A DNA stretch of 64,000 nt from Pelodictyon luteolum DSM 273 (GCF_000012485.1 NC_007512.1:931001-995000), one strand, 5' to 3'. Positions 42,595-53,009 are shown, numbered from the stretch's first letter. Notes: generated by a model from the letters alone, not told the origin. Numbers and translations are program-made.

Positions 42595-43230
42595 ATGTCT
42601 TATCAGAGCTGTACAAGAAGAGAATTCCTGCTTAAAACCGCTGGGTATGCCTCATTGGCAATCTCCGGATGGATGTTTGGACGACACTTGACAGTTTACG
42701 GACAAGAATGCAGACGTTCTACGGCGCTGGTCTATGCAACCAGATACGGTGCCACGAAAGAGTGTGCGGAATGGATTCTTGCCGGGATGGGAGCTCCTGC
42801 TGACCTTCTTGATATCGAACGCATATCCTATTCCGATGTCCTTTCTGGATATGATCGCCTTATTATCGGCTCAGGCATATGGGCCAACGGAGTAGATCAG
42901 AAAATCTTGGATTTTTTTGAGGCCGGAAGAGGACTTCTTGACGAAAAGCTGCTGGCGACATTTATTGTTTGTGGATCTACCACTGCCACGATCAAAGGGC
43001 GGGCACACATTGACGGGTATTTTTCATCGATGCACAAAACATTGAGTAAGAGCCCATCCTGCAGTAGGGCATTTGGTGGTCGACTTATCGTTGAAAAATT
43101 GAATGATGAGGATCACAAAGCATTAACTGCATTTTATCGTTCTTTTTTGCAAACAGAGTTGCGTGATTGGGATCGTACGGATCCCAATCAGGCCAGAAGT
43201 TTTGGCTCAGCACTTTTCACAAGACTTTGA
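42595..43230 (+). CDS. Tat-exported flavodoxin-domain protein
   Basis: An N-terminal twin-arginine signal (TRREFLLKTAGYASLAISGW) is followed by a flavodoxin-like fold of the HemG type: ALVYATRYGATKECAEWI (phosphate-binding loop), YDRLIIGSGIWANGVDQKIL and the C-terminal LQTELRDWDR. About 211 residues. FMN would be inserted in the cytoplasm before export. Function unknown: an electron carrier or sensor outside the inner membrane. The open frame reaches 42517 but the signal defines ATG 42595. It lies beside the IS fragment and in a region with no operon partner. Confidence 0.7.
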   Translation: MSYQSCTRREFLLKTAGYASLAISGWMFGRHLTVYGQECRRSTALVYATRYGATKECAEWILAGMGAPADLLDIERISYSDVLSGYDRLIIGSGIWANGVDQKILDFFEAGRGLLDEKLLATFIVCGSTTATIKGRAHIDGYFSSMHKTLSKSPSCSRAFGGRLIVEKLNDEDHKALTAFYRSFLQTELRDWDRTDPNQARSFGSALFTRL

Positions 43231-43439
43231 TGTACGGGCTTTTGTAATAATCCTGTTCAGGATACATAAATCTTTCTCATCGCTCATGTTCAAGAAAAAC
43301 CCCATGCCATGTCACGTAAGGTTGTGTGAGCGCGTTGGGGTGAAATTCCGCGTACGATACTCGACCGGCAACAGAGTCTTTTTTCAAGGCCCTGCAGCTC
43401 GACTGGATTTACGCTTAAAAGATTCGTAACAAGGAAAAT

Positions 43440-43555
43440 CTACAGAAGCCCTTGTTTGAGTCTCTCCGCATCTTTTATAACTGGAAGTGGATCCATTCGG
43501 CCTTGGGATATCTCCAGCAGACTACTTACGAGTCGATTACAAATCGAGGTCTCTG
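43440..43555 (+). pseudogene. IS3-family transposase C-terminal fragment
   Basis: LFESLRIFYNWKWIHSALGY then LQQTTYESI is the standard end of IS3-type OrfB (RRHSALGY motif). The frame is fused in phase with the binding-protein gene downstream, though the true start of that gene is at 43605. The rest of the transposase is missing; 43231-43440 has no gene. Confidence 0.7.
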
Positions 43556-43604
43556 GCTTTTTAATCCGTACATTTCTTTCTTGCAACTCCAGTCCCTCGG
43601 TGCC

Positions 43605-44633
43605 ATGCACGAACGCCAGCGATCAACAGGTTCCTTACTGTTCCAGGCATTCAGCCTGATGGTTGTTGTTGCGCTGCTTTCCCTTGCTGCATATCCCTCC
43701 CTGCTCCATGCAGAACCCCCGCTTAAAAAAGCTTCCCTCATTCCTCTCTGGAGCCCGCAGGCACAGTTTGCCGGGTATTATGTTGCCCTTGAAAAAGGGC
43801 TGTACCGCCGTTACGGGGTTGAACTGACTATCCTGAACGGAGGCTCGGGCAATTCGCCAGTCGAGGCCCTCCAGAGCGGCAGGGCCGACTATGCGGTGAT
43901 GTGGCTGACCACGGCGTTGCGGCATCGTGATGCAGGGATACGGCTTGTGAACATAAGTCAGGTTATCCAGCGGTCTTCGATGATGCTGATTTCCAGAAAA
44001 TCCAGCTGGATTGATTCATTGCAGGGGATGAACGGAAAAAAGGTCGGACTGTGGGACGGAGATTTATCGATTCCACCACTGACGTTGTTTTCCCGCAGGG
44101 GCATTACGATCCGTCAGGTACCGCTAACAAATACGGTGAACCTGTTCCTGCGCGGGGGGATTGATGTGACCTCGGCGATGTGGTACAACGAGTATCACGT
44201 GATCCTGAACTCAGGGGTGGACGCCGATGAACTCAATGCGGTCTTTCTGAGCGAACAGGGCGTGAACTTCCCGGAAGACGGGATTTACGGGCTTGAAAAG
44301 ACCGTGAAGGGTGATCCTGCTTTGGCTGCAGCCATTGCGGATGCCTCACGGGAGGGGTGGCAGTATGCGTTCGATCATCCTGAAGAGGCGCTTGATATTG
44401 TAATGAAATATATGCTTCGTGCTCATGTACCGGCAAACCGGATGCACCAGAAGTGGATGCTGAACCGGATGCGCGACATTATCATGCCCGGTGCAGCTTT
44501 CGGCAAACTGCCGTCCGGAACATTGGATCGGAAGGACTACCATGATGCAGGAAATGCCATGCAGCGTGCAGGGCTGATAGGGGGGTATCCGGACTATGCC
44601 GATTTTACCTGGAGACATGATGCGGTTCAGTAA
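43605..44633 (+). CDS. NMT1/THI5-like periplasmic substrate-binding protein
   Basis: A 342-residue ABC-type binding protein. The signal peptide is MVVVALLSLAAYPSLLHAEP. The mature part starts LIPLWSPQAQFAGYYVALEK, the classic NMT1/THI5 entry, with GGSGNSPVEALQSGRADYAV and later GVNFPEDGIYGLEKTV. Ligands in this family are thiamine precursors, nitrate/sulfonates or riboflavin-like compounds; the ligand here is unknown. No cognate permease lies beside it. Its end overlaps the PP2C sensor gene, so it probably delivers ligand information to that sensor (inference). Confidence 0.8.
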   Translation: MHERQRSTGSLLFQAFSLMVVVALLSLAAYPSLLHAEPPLKKASLIPLWSPQAQFAGYYVALEKGLYRRYGVELTILNGGSGNSPVEALQSGRADYAVMWLTTALRHRDAGIRLVNISQVIQRSSMMLISRKSSWIDSLQGMNGKKVGLWDGDLSIPPLTLFSRRGITIRQVPLTNTVNLFLRGGIDVTSAMWYNEYHVILNSGVDADELNAVFLSEQGVNFPEDGIYGLEKTVKGDPALAAAIADASREGWQYAFDHPEEALDIVMKYMLRAHVPANRMHQKWMLNRMRDIIMPGAAFGKLPSGTLDRKDYHDAGNAMQRAGLIGGYPDYADFTWRHDAVQ

Positions 44634-46551
44634 GAGCATTGTCATCCGCATGATTGTGGTGATTACCCTGTGCAGCGCAGGAATTTTCGCCGTAACGCTT
44701 GTCGTCAACTATCTGCAATCACGGAGCATGCTTGAAATGGAGCTTGAAAAGAATGCCCGCAATCTGGCATCTTCACTGGCTAACAGGGTGGACGCAGAGC
44801 TGGTTTCGGTGGCGAAGGTGACGGAGGGGATGGCACGCTCACTCGATACAGCAGAATATAGTCGAGAGGGGCTTGTTTCTCTGATTGGCAGCATGCTTGA
44901 TGCCAACCCGTCGGTCTATGGTTCGGCCATTGCATTCGAGCCTTATGCATTCAATAAGCAGGAGCGCCTCTATGCGCCCTACCTGTTCCGTGACGAAGGA
45001 GCGGTAAAGGCAATCCGTCTTGATGCCTCCTACCGGTATGTGCCGTACCTTTATCAGGACTGGTACCAGATTCCCGTCGAGCTGCAGGCGCCAGTGTGGA
45101 GCGAGCCTTATTTTGACGATGGAGGAGGGAATGCGACCATGGCGACCTGTTCGGTTCCCTTTTATTACTCGAGTGGGGGAAAACAGGATGTTAAGGGTGT
45201 GGTATCGGCAGATATCCGGCTTGATTCACTGACCCAGCTGATTTCTTCTGTCAGAATCCTCAAAACCGGCTATGCGATGCTCCTGTCGCGAAACGGCATG
45301 GTGCTCACCCATCCTGACAGTTCATTCATCATGAACGAGTCCATTTTCAGCATTGCCGAAGAGCGAAGAGATCCTGTGCTGCGGGAGATGGGAAGAAAGA
45401 TGATTGGCGGAGAGTCGGGTTTTGTGCACCATTCCCTGACGGACGAGCCGGGCTGGATGTATTATGCTCCGATCCGTTCGACAGGCTGGACTCTGGCTGT
45501 TGTTTTTCCTGAAGCGGAACTGTTCGAAAATGTAAGGAGCCTGAGCCTGACTATGGCAGGGATTGGCACTGGCGGACTATTGCTTCTTGCGCTGGTTGTG
45601 GCCATGGTCACCCGTTCAATAACCATTCCGATCAGGGCGCTGGCAAGTGCAACGGGGCCGATGGCTTCAGGTAACTTCGATGTGGAACTGCCTGCTGTCC
45701 GCTCGAACGATGAAATCGGCATGCTCACCCGTTCGTTCCGCATGATGGGGGAGTCACTGAAAGAGTATATCCGCGACCTGACGGAAACTACGGCACAGAA
45801 AGAACGGATACAGAGTGAGCTGCAGATGGCCACCGACATTCAGGCGAGCCTCCTGCCCCGTATCTTCCCGGCATTCCCTGAGCGCCCCGAGTTCGATATC
45901 TTTGCATCGATGGATGCGGCCAAAGAGGTCGGTGGAGATTTTTATGATTTCTTTTTCATCGATGACAGTCATCTCTGTTTCCTTATTGCCGATGTTGCAG
46001 ACAAGGGGGTGCCTGCGGCACTCTACATGATGGTTGCAAAGACGCTTCTGAAGTCGGAGGCGCAGCGGTTGAGAGATCCCGGTGTGATTCTTGAGCATGT
46101 GAACAACATCCTTGCCGAAGATAATGAGAGCTGCATGTTCGCTACCGTGTTCTGCGCCATACTCGATACCGCATCAGGGGAGCTGATCTTTTCGAATGCA
46201 GGCCACAACCCGCCGCTCCTCGTCGGTTCGGGCGGTGTGCGTTATCTGGACGTGAAGCCGGGATTCCTGCTTGGACCCGTGCCGGATTCCCGGTACGAGA
46301 CCGAACGCATCACACTGCGCAACGGGGATGTATTCTTCCTCTATACGGACGGGGTCACCGAAGCAAAAAACAGGGAGGATGAACTGTTCGGGGAGCAGCG
46401 CCTGCTGGAGATTCTGCAGGGTGATTTCTCCATGGCGGTGGAGGATATGGTCCATGCCGTCCGCTCCAGAGTAACGGAGTTTGCTGAAGGGGCGGCGCAG
46501 TCGGACGACATCACGATGGTTTCGCTGCAATACACGGGAAATGGCATATGA
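44617..46551 (+). CDS. Cache-HAMP-PP2C (SpoIIE/RsbU-type) phosphatase
   Basis: A 644-residue membrane phosphatase. A first membrane helix (about residues 8-30), a periplasmic dCache-like domain (to about 290: PYFDDGGGNATMATCSVPFY, GYAMLLSRNGMVLTHPDSSF), a second helix (305-330) and a HAMP domain. The catalytic PP2C domain follows: EVGGDFYDFFFIDDSHL, LIADVADKGVPAALYMMVA, FSNAGHNPPLL, YTDGVTEAKN, SDDITMVSLQ. RsbU-type enzymes dephosphorylate STAS anti-anti-sigma proteins, and one lies downstream at 53010. CTGGAGAC precedes ATG 44617. It overlaps the binding-protein gene by 17 bases. Confidence 0.88.
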   Translation: MMRFSKSIVIRMIVVITLCSAGIFAVTLVVNYLQSRSMLEMELEKNARNLASSLANRVDAELVSVAKVTEGMARSLDTAEYSREGLVSLIGSMLDANPSVYGSAIAFEPYAFNKQERLYAPYLFRDEGAVKAIRLDASYRYVPYLYQDWYQIPVELQAPVWSEPYFDDGGGNATMATCSVPFYYSSGGKQDVKGVVSADIRLDSLTQLISSVRILKTGYAMLLSRNGMVLTHPDSSFIMNESIFSIAEERRDPVLREMGRKMIGGESGFVHHSLTDEPGWMYYAPIRSTGWTLAVVFPEAELFENVRSLSLTMAGIGTGGLLLLALVVAMVTRSITIPIRALASATGPMASGNFDVELPAVRSNDEIGMLTRSFRMMGESLKEYIRDLTETTAQKERIQSELQMATDIQASLLPRIFPAFPERPEFDIFASMDAAKEVGGDFYDFFFIDDSHLCFLIADVADKGVPAALYMMVAKTLLKSEAQRLRDPGVILEHVNNILAEDNESCMFATVFCAILDTASGELIFSNAGHNPPLLVGSGGVRYLDVKPGFLLGPVPDSRYETERITLRNGDVFFLYTDGVTEAKNREDELFGEQRLLEILQGDFSMAVEDMVHAVRSRVTEFAEGAAQSDDITMVSLQYTGNGI

Positions 46552-46630
46552 TGTCCAGCAATCGATGCCCCGCTGATTATAAGTAAAGCTGACAGCAATA
46601 ATAAACGAATCCACCCGTAATCAAGACACC

Positions 46631-47413
46631 ATGAATAAATTACGACCTTCAGTATTGGTGATTGTGCTCTTCTCCCTCTTCATTGTGCTTGGCGGATGCA
46701 GCCAGCGGGAGAAAATCACTGCACTGCAGCAGCTGTCAGGAAAAGAGTTCGCCGTTCCTACCGGAACTGTTGCCGACAAGCTGGTGCTCTCAAAACTGCC
46801 CGATGCACGGTTCCAGTACTATAACACCGTTATGGACGGGGCTCTTGCCGTGAAAACGGGGAAGGCGGATGCGCTGGCATATGATGAGCCCATCCTGAAA
46901 AACATTGCCGCAAAGGTCGATGGGCTTGTCATTCTCAAAGAGATGATCACGGTCGACCAGTATGGTTTTGCTGTCCGTAAAGATGACGCCCCGCTCAAGC
47001 AGGCCATCGACAGGACGCTGGGCCAGCTGAAGACGGGCGGGACCGGCACGGAGATGCTGCGGCGCTGGTTTCCTGTATCCGGAAGTCCGGCTCCGATGCC
47101 CGAAATCGCCTCAAGCGGTGACAACGGAATATTGCGCCTCGGCACTTCAAGCGTGACTGAGCCTTTTTCATTTGTTGATGGCAGCGGGATGGTTGTCGGG
47201 TATGACATCGAGCTTGCCCGGCGTGTAGCTGCGGGGCTCAGCCAGAAGCTTGAGGTCGTGAACATGGACTTCGGCGCGCTGATCCCGGCCCTGATGTCCG
47301 GCAAGGTAGACATGATTGCAGCCTGCATCACCATTACCGAAGAGCGCTCAGAAAAGGTACTCTTTTCAGAGCCTTATTATACGGGCGGAATCGCCGCAAT
47401 GGTGGCTCAATGA
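46631..47413 (+). CDS. Lipoprotein with circularly permuted solute-binding domain
   Basis: A 260-residue SBP_bac_3-type protein with a lipobox (LGGCSQR). Order is inverted: the lobe-2 half comes first (LSGKEFAVPTGTVADKLVLS, KTGKADALAYDEPILKN, LRRWF) and the N-lobe half last (ILRLGTSSVTEPFSFVDGSG, VGYDIELARRVAAGL, SGKVDMIAACITITEERSEK, FSEPYYTGGIAAMVAQ). In ordinary binding proteins the N-lobe block begins the mature chain. Ligand family is polar amino acids by similarity. The last four bases overlap the next gene. Confidence 0.85.
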   Translation: MNKLRPSVLVIVLFSLFIVLGGCSQREKITALQQLSGKEFAVPTGTVADKLVLSKLPDARFQYYNTVMDGALAVKTGKADALAYDEPILKNIAAKVDGLVILKEMITVDQYGFAVRKDDAPLKQAIDRTLGQLKTGGTGTEMLRRWFPVSGSPAPMPEIASSGDNGILRLGTSSVTEPFSFVDGSGMVVGYDIELARRVAAGLSQKLEVVNMDFGALIPALMSGKVDMIAACITITEERSEKVLFSEPYYTGGIAAMVAQ

Positions 47414-50382
47414 AGGGGCGCATGCATAGATGGTTTCCGGTCCTTTTTATCCTTGCCCTGCTTTCCGGCTGCGGCAAAGATGCGCAGGAGATCCGCTCGA
47501 TTGAGGATGCCCGCAACGCAAGGATTGGAGTGATGACCGGTTCGACCGGCGAAGAGCTGGCGCTGCAGATGTTTCCTGACGCCGATATCAAGAGTTTCGA
47601 TGACGTCATGGACGCCGTCACCGCGATGATGTCCGGCAAGCTGGATGCAATCGTCACAGCCTATCCCACGGCGCTGCAGGTAACCAAGAAGCATACTGCA
47701 TTCCGTGTCCTCGAAGAACCGCTCCGCAACGAGAATACATGCATTGCCCTGAGGAAAGGCAATCCGGCACTCCTCACTACCCTGAACGGCATCATCGATT
47801 CGCTCCACCAGGATGGTACGCTTGCCGACATGCGCAGGCGGTGGTTTAAAAATGACCTGTCCCCATACGAGGAACGCACGCTTGAGGTGCCGACGAAGGG
47901 GGAGGTACTTAAAATAGGTGTCACCGCCACAAGGGAGCCGATGTCGTTCATGGACAGGGATGCAGAGGTCAGCGGATTCGACGGAGAACTGGCACGCATC
48001 ATCGGCCGGGTTCTCCGCCGGCCGGTAGAGTTCCATAACATGAAGTTCATGGGGCTTATTCCTGCTCTTCAGTCTGCAAAGATCGATCTGGTGATTACCG
48101 GTATGACGGCCACGGCTGAGCGGAAGCGATCGGTTGATTTCACAAAGACCTATTTCGAGAACGCCCAGGTTATGCTGGTCAAGACCGCAGCTCCCCACGG
48201 TGATGGCAAGGTAAGGGTACTGAAGGATATCGACGGGAAACGGGTTGCGGTGCTGTCGGGTTCTGCCGGAGACCTTGCCGCGCGCCGCCGGTTCCGCGAT
48301 TCAGAGTTCCTTGTGATGGAAAATGCAGCCGATGCTGCCGTTGCCCTGAACACCCGAAAGGCAGATGCATTTATCTATGACAGGAGCGTGCTCGAGAATA
48401 TTGCCCGACAAGAGCCGGGGCTTGTGATTCTTGGAGAACCGGTGGCGAAGCTTGAGGTTGCCGCAGCCCTCAAGAAGGGTAATACGGCGCTTGCTTCGGA
48501 GTTGAACGAGGCGATTGGGGCGTTCACAGAAGACGGCACTCTTGCCATACTTAGAAAGAAATGGATCGACGGGGATGGCGGCTCCCTTCAGGAATCGAAT
48601 GCAGGCGGGAGGAAAGGCGAAGCAGAGCTTCGGATGGGGACCTGCGCTGCCCTGGCTCCATTCTCCTATCATGCGAATGGAGAAATCACGGGACTTGACA
48701 TTGAGCTGGCCAGGATGATCGGCAATCGGCTCCAGAAAAAAATCACGCTTGTCGACATGCCGTTCGGAGCCCTGATTCCGGCACTGCAGGCGGGCAAGAT
48801 TGATTTTGCCCTTTCTAACTTCAATGTCACCGAAGAGCGAAAGAAGCTGATCCTGTTCTCGAGGCCCTATCTTCAGAATGACATTTCCGCGCTTGTGCTC
48901 CGTTCAGCCGCTGCTCCCGCGGCACCGGTTTCGGAGGGGGCATCACTTTCAGCTCCTGATCTGAACGGCACGCGGGTTGCCGTGCTGCTTGGTTCCACGC
49001 ATGACACCTATGCACTCAGTCACTACCCGAACGCAACGCTCCTGCAGTACAAGACCCCATCCGACATCATTCTGGCCGTCAAGAGCGGCAAGGTGGACGC
49101 GGGCATATACACAACCGAGACCCTCCGGGAGATTTTCAGGGCAGACCCGTCCCTTGAGCTCAAGGGCGGGGTCCTGTTCTCCGTACCCGTGGCCATGGGG
49201 TTCAATAAGCAGAATGACAGCCTTCGGGAGCAATTCAATGTCTTTCTTCAAGACATCCGTCAAAACGGTGTCTATCGGGATATGGTCGACCGCTGGATCA
49301 CCCGGGGTGAGGATGCAATGCCCTCCATTTCCGGCACAAGGGCCAATGGCGTCCTGAGGGTCGGGGTTGTCAGCGACAAGGGGCTTCCGTTCATGATTGT
49401 CAAAAACAACCGCCTGGTAGGGTTTGACGAGGAGCTCGCAGAACGGTTTGCCGCATATCTCGGCAAGGAGATCAAGACAAGTGATATGGATTTCGGCAAC
49501 TTGATCGCAGCTGCGGCCACGAACAAGATTGACATGATTGCCAGCACGCTCATGATTACCCCGGAACGGGCACTCCAGATCAGTTTTTCTGATCCATATT
49601 ATGAGATTGGGGCAAGCGCTTTCGTCATGAAGACGGGGGAGGCTGAGGCTGTCGCTGGAAACGACGCTCCGGGTGCTGCATACTCCTTCATTCAGCCCAT
49701 TGTGGACGGATTCCAGAATAATATCATAAAGGAAAACCGCTGGAAACTGATTCTCAGCGGACTGAGAGTCACCGTAATCATTTCGGTGCTTTCAGCTCTG
49801 TTCGGCACGGTGCTCGGGGCGGGTGTATGCGCCATGCGCATGTCATCGGCCAAAACCTTGAAGACGCTGGCATCGGTGTTCATTTCCCTGCTTCGGGGAA
49901 CGCCTGTATTGGTGCTGTTGATGCTGATTTTTTATGTCGTGTTCGCATCGGTCTCCATTGATCCTGTGGCTGTTGCCGTCATTGCCTTCGGGCTGAATTT
50001 TGCAGCCTATGTGGCCGAAATTTTCCGGAGCGGTGTGGAGAGCATCGACAATGGGCAGCGTGAGGCGGGGATTTCCATGGGGTTCACCCGGCTTCGTACC
50101 TTCCTGCTCATCATCCTTCCTCAGACCATCCAGCGCATCCTGCCGGTGTACAAGGGCGAGTTCCTTTCGCTCGTTAAAATGACCTCGATCGTCGGATACA
50201 TCGCTGTCGAGGACCTCACGAAAGCAGGCGACATCATCCGGAGCAGGACTTTCGATGCATTCTTTCCCCTCATCATGGTAGCAATACTGTACTTTTCAAT
50301 TTCCTGGCTGCTGTTGCAGTCGATGGCATATCTTGAACGAAGGACGGATCCGAAATTCAAACGGATAAAGACAGCGGTATGA
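47410..50382 (+). CDS. Triple permuted solute-binding protein fused to amino acid ABC permease
   Basis: A 990-residue fusion. A lipoprotein signal (LALLSGCGKD) is followed by three lobe-2/N-lobe units in permuted order: RIGVMTGSTGEELALQMFPD then VLKIGVTATREPMSFMDRDA; RVAVLSGSAGDLAA then ELRMGTCAALAPFSYHANGE; RVAVLLGSTHDTYALSHYPN then VLRVGVVSDKGLPFMIVKNN. The last 240 residues form a HisM/GlnP-type permease with EAGISMGFTRLRTFLLIILP (the EAA loop facing the ATPase). Chain length far exceeds normal fused receptors. Overlaps the neighbouring genes by 4 bases at both ends. Confidence 0.88.
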   Translation: MKGRMHRWFPVLFILALLSGCGKDAQEIRSIEDARNARIGVMTGSTGEELALQMFPDADIKSFDDVMDAVTAMMSGKLDAIVTAYPTALQVTKKHTAFRVLEEPLRNENTCIALRKGNPALLTTLNGIIDSLHQDGTLADMRRRWFKNDLSPYEERTLEVPTKGEVLKIGVTATREPMSFMDRDAEVSGFDGELARIIGRVLRRPVEFHNMKFMGLIPALQSAKIDLVITGMTATAERKRSVDFTKTYFENAQVMLVKTAAPHGDGKVRVLKDIDGKRVAVLSGSAGDLAARRRFRDSEFLVMENAADAAVALNTRKADAFIYDRSVLENIARQEPGLVILGEPVAKLEVAAALKKGNTALASELNEAIGAFTEDGTLAILRKKWIDGDGGSLQESNAGGRKGEAELRMGTCAALAPFSYHANGEITGLDIELARMIGNRLQKKITLVDMPFGALIPALQAGKIDFALSNFNVTEERKKLILFSRPYLQNDISALVLRSAAAPAAPVSEGASLSAPDLNGTRVAVLLGSTHDTYALSHYPNATLLQYKTPSDIILAVKSGKVDAGIYTTETLREIFRADPSLELKGGVLFSVPVAMGFNKQNDSLREQFNVFLQDIRQNGVYRDMVDRWITRGEDAMPSISGTRANGVLRVGVVSDKGLPFMIVKNNRLVGFDEELAERFAAYLGKEIKTSDMDFGNLIAAAATNKIDMIASTLMITPERALQISFSDPYYEIGASAFVMKTGEAEAVAGNDAPGAAYSFIQPIVDGFQNNIIKENRWKLILSGLRVTVIISVLSALFGTVLGAGVCAMRMSSAKTLKTLASVFISLLRGTPVLVLLMLIFYVVFASVSIDPVAVAVIAFGLNFAAYVAEIFRSGVESIDNGQREAGISMGFTRLRTFLLIILPQTIQRILPVYKGEFLSLVKMTSIVGYIAVEDLTKAGDIIRSRTFDAFFPLIMVAILYFSISWLLLQSMAYLERRTDPKFKRIKTAV

Positions 50383-51905
50383 GAAAGCTGGCCATGATAT
50401 CCGCACTTCTTTTCGTTGCAGCGTCGCTGGTAGTCGGAACATCTTTAAACGGCGCAACCCTCCGCTCACCCGATGACCTCAGGCTTGGGCGGATAGGGGT
50501 CCTTCAGGGGACCATCCATGAGCGCTATGCCATGAAAGCCTGGCCTGAGGCGACGATACTCCAGTACCAGTCTCCGTCTGATCTCTTGCTGGCGGTGAAG
50601 TCTGGAAAGGCAGACGCTGCCATTTACAGTGATGACGAACTCATGGTGATGCTACGCCAGAACGGTGACCTTGCCGTTCTGGGGGATGAGCTGCTTGCAA
50701 CCCCGCTCGGCATGGGGTTCCGCTACGAACAGACTGAACTGCGCAGCGCATTCAACAATTTCCTCCGGGACATCATGGCTGACGGGCGGCAGGACGCGAT
50801 GGTCCGCTACTGGATGAAGGACGGCGGAACCCGGATGCCGGCGATTGCAGCATCGGCAGAGAACGAAGTGCTCAGGGTTGGTATTCTCAGCGATAACGGT
50901 ATGCCGTTCTGCGCACTTATCGATAACCGGCTTACCGGATACTCCATTGAACTGCTCGACAGGTTCGGGCTGTACACAGGGCGGAAGATTACCTATGTGA
51001 ATATCGAGTTCGGGAGCATGATAGCCGCTCTTGCAAGCCGAAAAATCGACATGATCGGCGCCGTGATGGCAATTACCCCTGAGCGGCGCAAAAAGGTTGC
51101 TTTTTCCGACCCTTACTATGCACAGGGAGCCCACCTCTTTGCCCTGAAAAAGAACATTGCATCATTACCTCAACCCTCGACAGCCGGCAGTGTAAAGGAT
51201 GGGGAGTCTTTCCTTGCGGGGATTGCCGAAAGTTTCCGGAGCAACATCCTGCTGGAGAACCGCTGGCAGCTCATCCTTGAGGGGTTCCGGACAACCCTTG
51301 TCATTTCCGTGTTTTCCGCACTGCTTGGAACCCTCTTCGGCGCCCTGGTCTGTTTTATGAGAATGTCACGCCTCAACATCCTGAGGGTGTCGGCCGGAGT
51401 TTTCATCTCGCTGCTTCGCGGCACGCCGGTGCTGGTGCTCCTGATGCTGGTATTCTATGTGGTCTTTGCCTCCGTCAACATCGACCCGGTGCTGGTGGCA
51501 GTCATCGCCTTCGGACTGAACTTTGCAGCCTACTCTGCGGAAATCTTCCGGGCCGGCATTGAGGGTATCGACAGGGGGCAGACCGAGGCGGGTATCGCGA
51601 TGGGCTTTACCGGGCCGGCAACGTTTTACTTCATTGTTCTGCCGCAGACCCTGCAGCGCATCCTGCCGGTCTACAAAGGGGAGTTCATTTCATTGGTGAA
51701 AATGACCTCGATTGTGGGCTATATCGCGGTGCAGGATCTGACGAAAGCTGGAGATATCATCCGAAGCCGTACCTTCGATGCCTTTTTCCCGCTCATTATG
51801 GTAGCGGCATTATATTTCTTTCTCTCATGGGCTCTCATGCGCATGCTTGAATACCTTGAAGGCATGATGGCCCCAAAACACCGGAACCGAACCGTTGCAG
51901 CATGA
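50379..51905 (+). CDS. Single permuted solute-binding protein fused to amino acid ABC permease
   Basis: A 508-residue sister of the preceding protein. A signal peptide is followed by one permuted unit: lobe 2 ([38 protein letters not shown]), then N-lobe ([57 protein letters not shown]). The permease half ([40 protein letters not shown]) is closely similar to that of the 990-residue protein. The two permease halves may pair as a heterodimer on the ATPase of the next gene, with which it overlaps by 4 bases. Confidence 0.88.
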   Translation: MRKLAMISALLFVAASLVVGTSLNGATLRSPDDLRLGRIGVLQGTIHERYAMKAWPEATILQYQSPSDLLLAVKSGKADAAIYSDDELMVMLRQNGDLAVLGDELLATPLGMGFRYEQTELRSAFNNFLRDIMADGRQDAMVRYWMKDGGTRMPAIAASAENEVLRVGILSDNGMPFCALIDNRLTGYSIELLDRFGLYTGRKITYVNIEFGSMIAALASRKIDMIGAVMAITPERRKKVAFSDPYYAQGAHLFALKKNIASLPQPSTAGSVKDGESFLAGIAESFRSNILLENRWQLILEGFRTTLVISVFSALLGTLFGALVCFMRMSRLNILRVSAGVFISLLRGTPVLVLLMLVFYVVFASVNIDPVLVAVIAFGLNFAAYSAEIFRAGIEGIDRGQTEAGIAMGFTGPATFYFIVLPQTLQRILPVYKGEFISLVKMTSIVGYIAVQDLTKAGDIIRSRTFDAFFPLIMVAALYFFLSWALMRMLEYLEGMMAPKHRNRTVAA

Positions 51906-52993
51906 TACAGATCAAGCATCTTTCCAAGAAGTTCGGGGCACTTGAAGTACTCCGCGATGTAAGCATCACCGTCCGGAAAGGAGAAGTGATTTCAATCATC
52001 GGCCCCTCCGGTACGGGAAAAAGCACATTCCTGCGATGCATCAACCTGCTTGATCGTCCGAGTGGAGGGTCGATTGTCATCAATGGAGTCGATATTCTTG
52101 ATCCCAAAGCCGATGTACCGGCCATCCGCAGGAAGATGAACATGGTGTTCCAGTCCTTTAACCTGTATCAGCATCTTTCCGTGATGGACAACCTGACCCT
52201 CGGTCCTGTGAAGCTGTTGCAGACCGGCAGGCAGGATGCGGAGAAAAAGGCGCTCGAGCTGCTCAAGCTTGTAGGGCTTGCTGAAAAGGCTGACAGTTTT
52301 CCCGATGAGCTGTCCGGAGGCCAGAAACAGCGTGTAGCCATTGCCCGCTGCCTGGCGATGGAGCCATCAATCATTCTGTTCGACGAGCCGACCTCTGCAC
52401 TTGATCCTACCATGGTAAGCGAGGTGCTGGCTGTCATCCGCCGTCTGGCCCGGGACGGTATGACCATGCTCATCGTTACCCATGAAATGAAGTTTGCAAG
52501 GGATGTGTCCAGCAGGGTGCTCTATATGGACGAGGGTGTGATTTATGAGGAGGGGCCCCCTGAGCAGATCTTTGACAACCCCCAGAAGGAGAGGACGAAA
52601 ATCTTCATCAATCGGGTGAGGAGCTTCAACTACCGGATTGCTTCCCCCGATTACGATCTATATGCCATGAATGCGGAAATTGAGCTGTTCTGTGAAAAGC
52701 AGATCCTTCCGCTGAAGTCCCGACAGAGTCTGCAGCTGCTCGTCGAAGAGGTCTTGCAGATATGCGCAGATACCCTGCGCTCCACGGCGATCGAGCTGGC
52801 CATAACCCATTCGGAAAAGACCGGGGAGATAAAGCTTCTGGTCGAGAGCGGAGGAGCAGAGGAGAACATCCTTGAATCGGCAGCCCTGCCGGACGAACTG
52901 GGCCTGACGATCATCCGCAATCTTACCCGGAGCATTGCATACAAGCGGGATGGTGGTCAAAACAGGCTCACATTGATCTTAAAAGAACAATAA
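51902..52993 (+). CDS. GlnQ/HisP-type ABC ATPase with C-terminal GHKL-like tail
   Basis: A 363-residue protein. Residues 1-245 are a polar amino acid ABC ATPase: GPSGTGKST (Walker A), [11 protein letters not shown] (Q-loop), [19 protein letters not shown] (signature), [13 protein letters not shown] (Walker B), [11 protein letters not shown] (H-loop). The last 118 residues are extra and align with the RsbW-like protein at 53352: [20 protein letters not shown] against the N-box helix, [15 protein letters not shown] against the middle strand, [20 protein letters not shown] against the end. The N-box Asn is replaced by Gln, so ATP binding there is doubtful. It may be the docking site for the STAS protein (inference). 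Confidence 0.85.
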   Translation: MIQIKHLSKKFGALEVLRDVSITVRKGEVISIIGPSGTGKSTFLRCINLLDRPSGGSIVINGVDILDPKADVPAIRRKMNMVFQSFNLYQHLSVMDNLTLGPVKLLQTGRQDAEKKALELLKLVGLAEKADSFPDELSGGQKQRVAIARCLAMEPSIILFDEPTSALDPTMVSEVLAVIRRLARDGMTMLIVTHEMKFARDVSSRVLYMDEGVIYEEGPPEQIFDNPQKERTKIFINRVRSFNYRIASPDYDLYAMNAEIELFCEKQILPLKSRQSLQLLVEEVLQICADTLRSTAIELAITHSEKTGEIKLLVESGGAEENILESAALPDELGLTIIRNLTRSIAYKRDGGQNRLTLILKEQ

Positions 52994-53009
52994 ATGAAAG
53001 GTGGTCAAA

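Noticed and set aside
47407-48198. Long minus-strand open frame within the permease-fusion gene
   Set aside because: It is the shadow of the plus-strand coding sequence; no ribosome site, no domain, and composition follows the codon use of the real gene.
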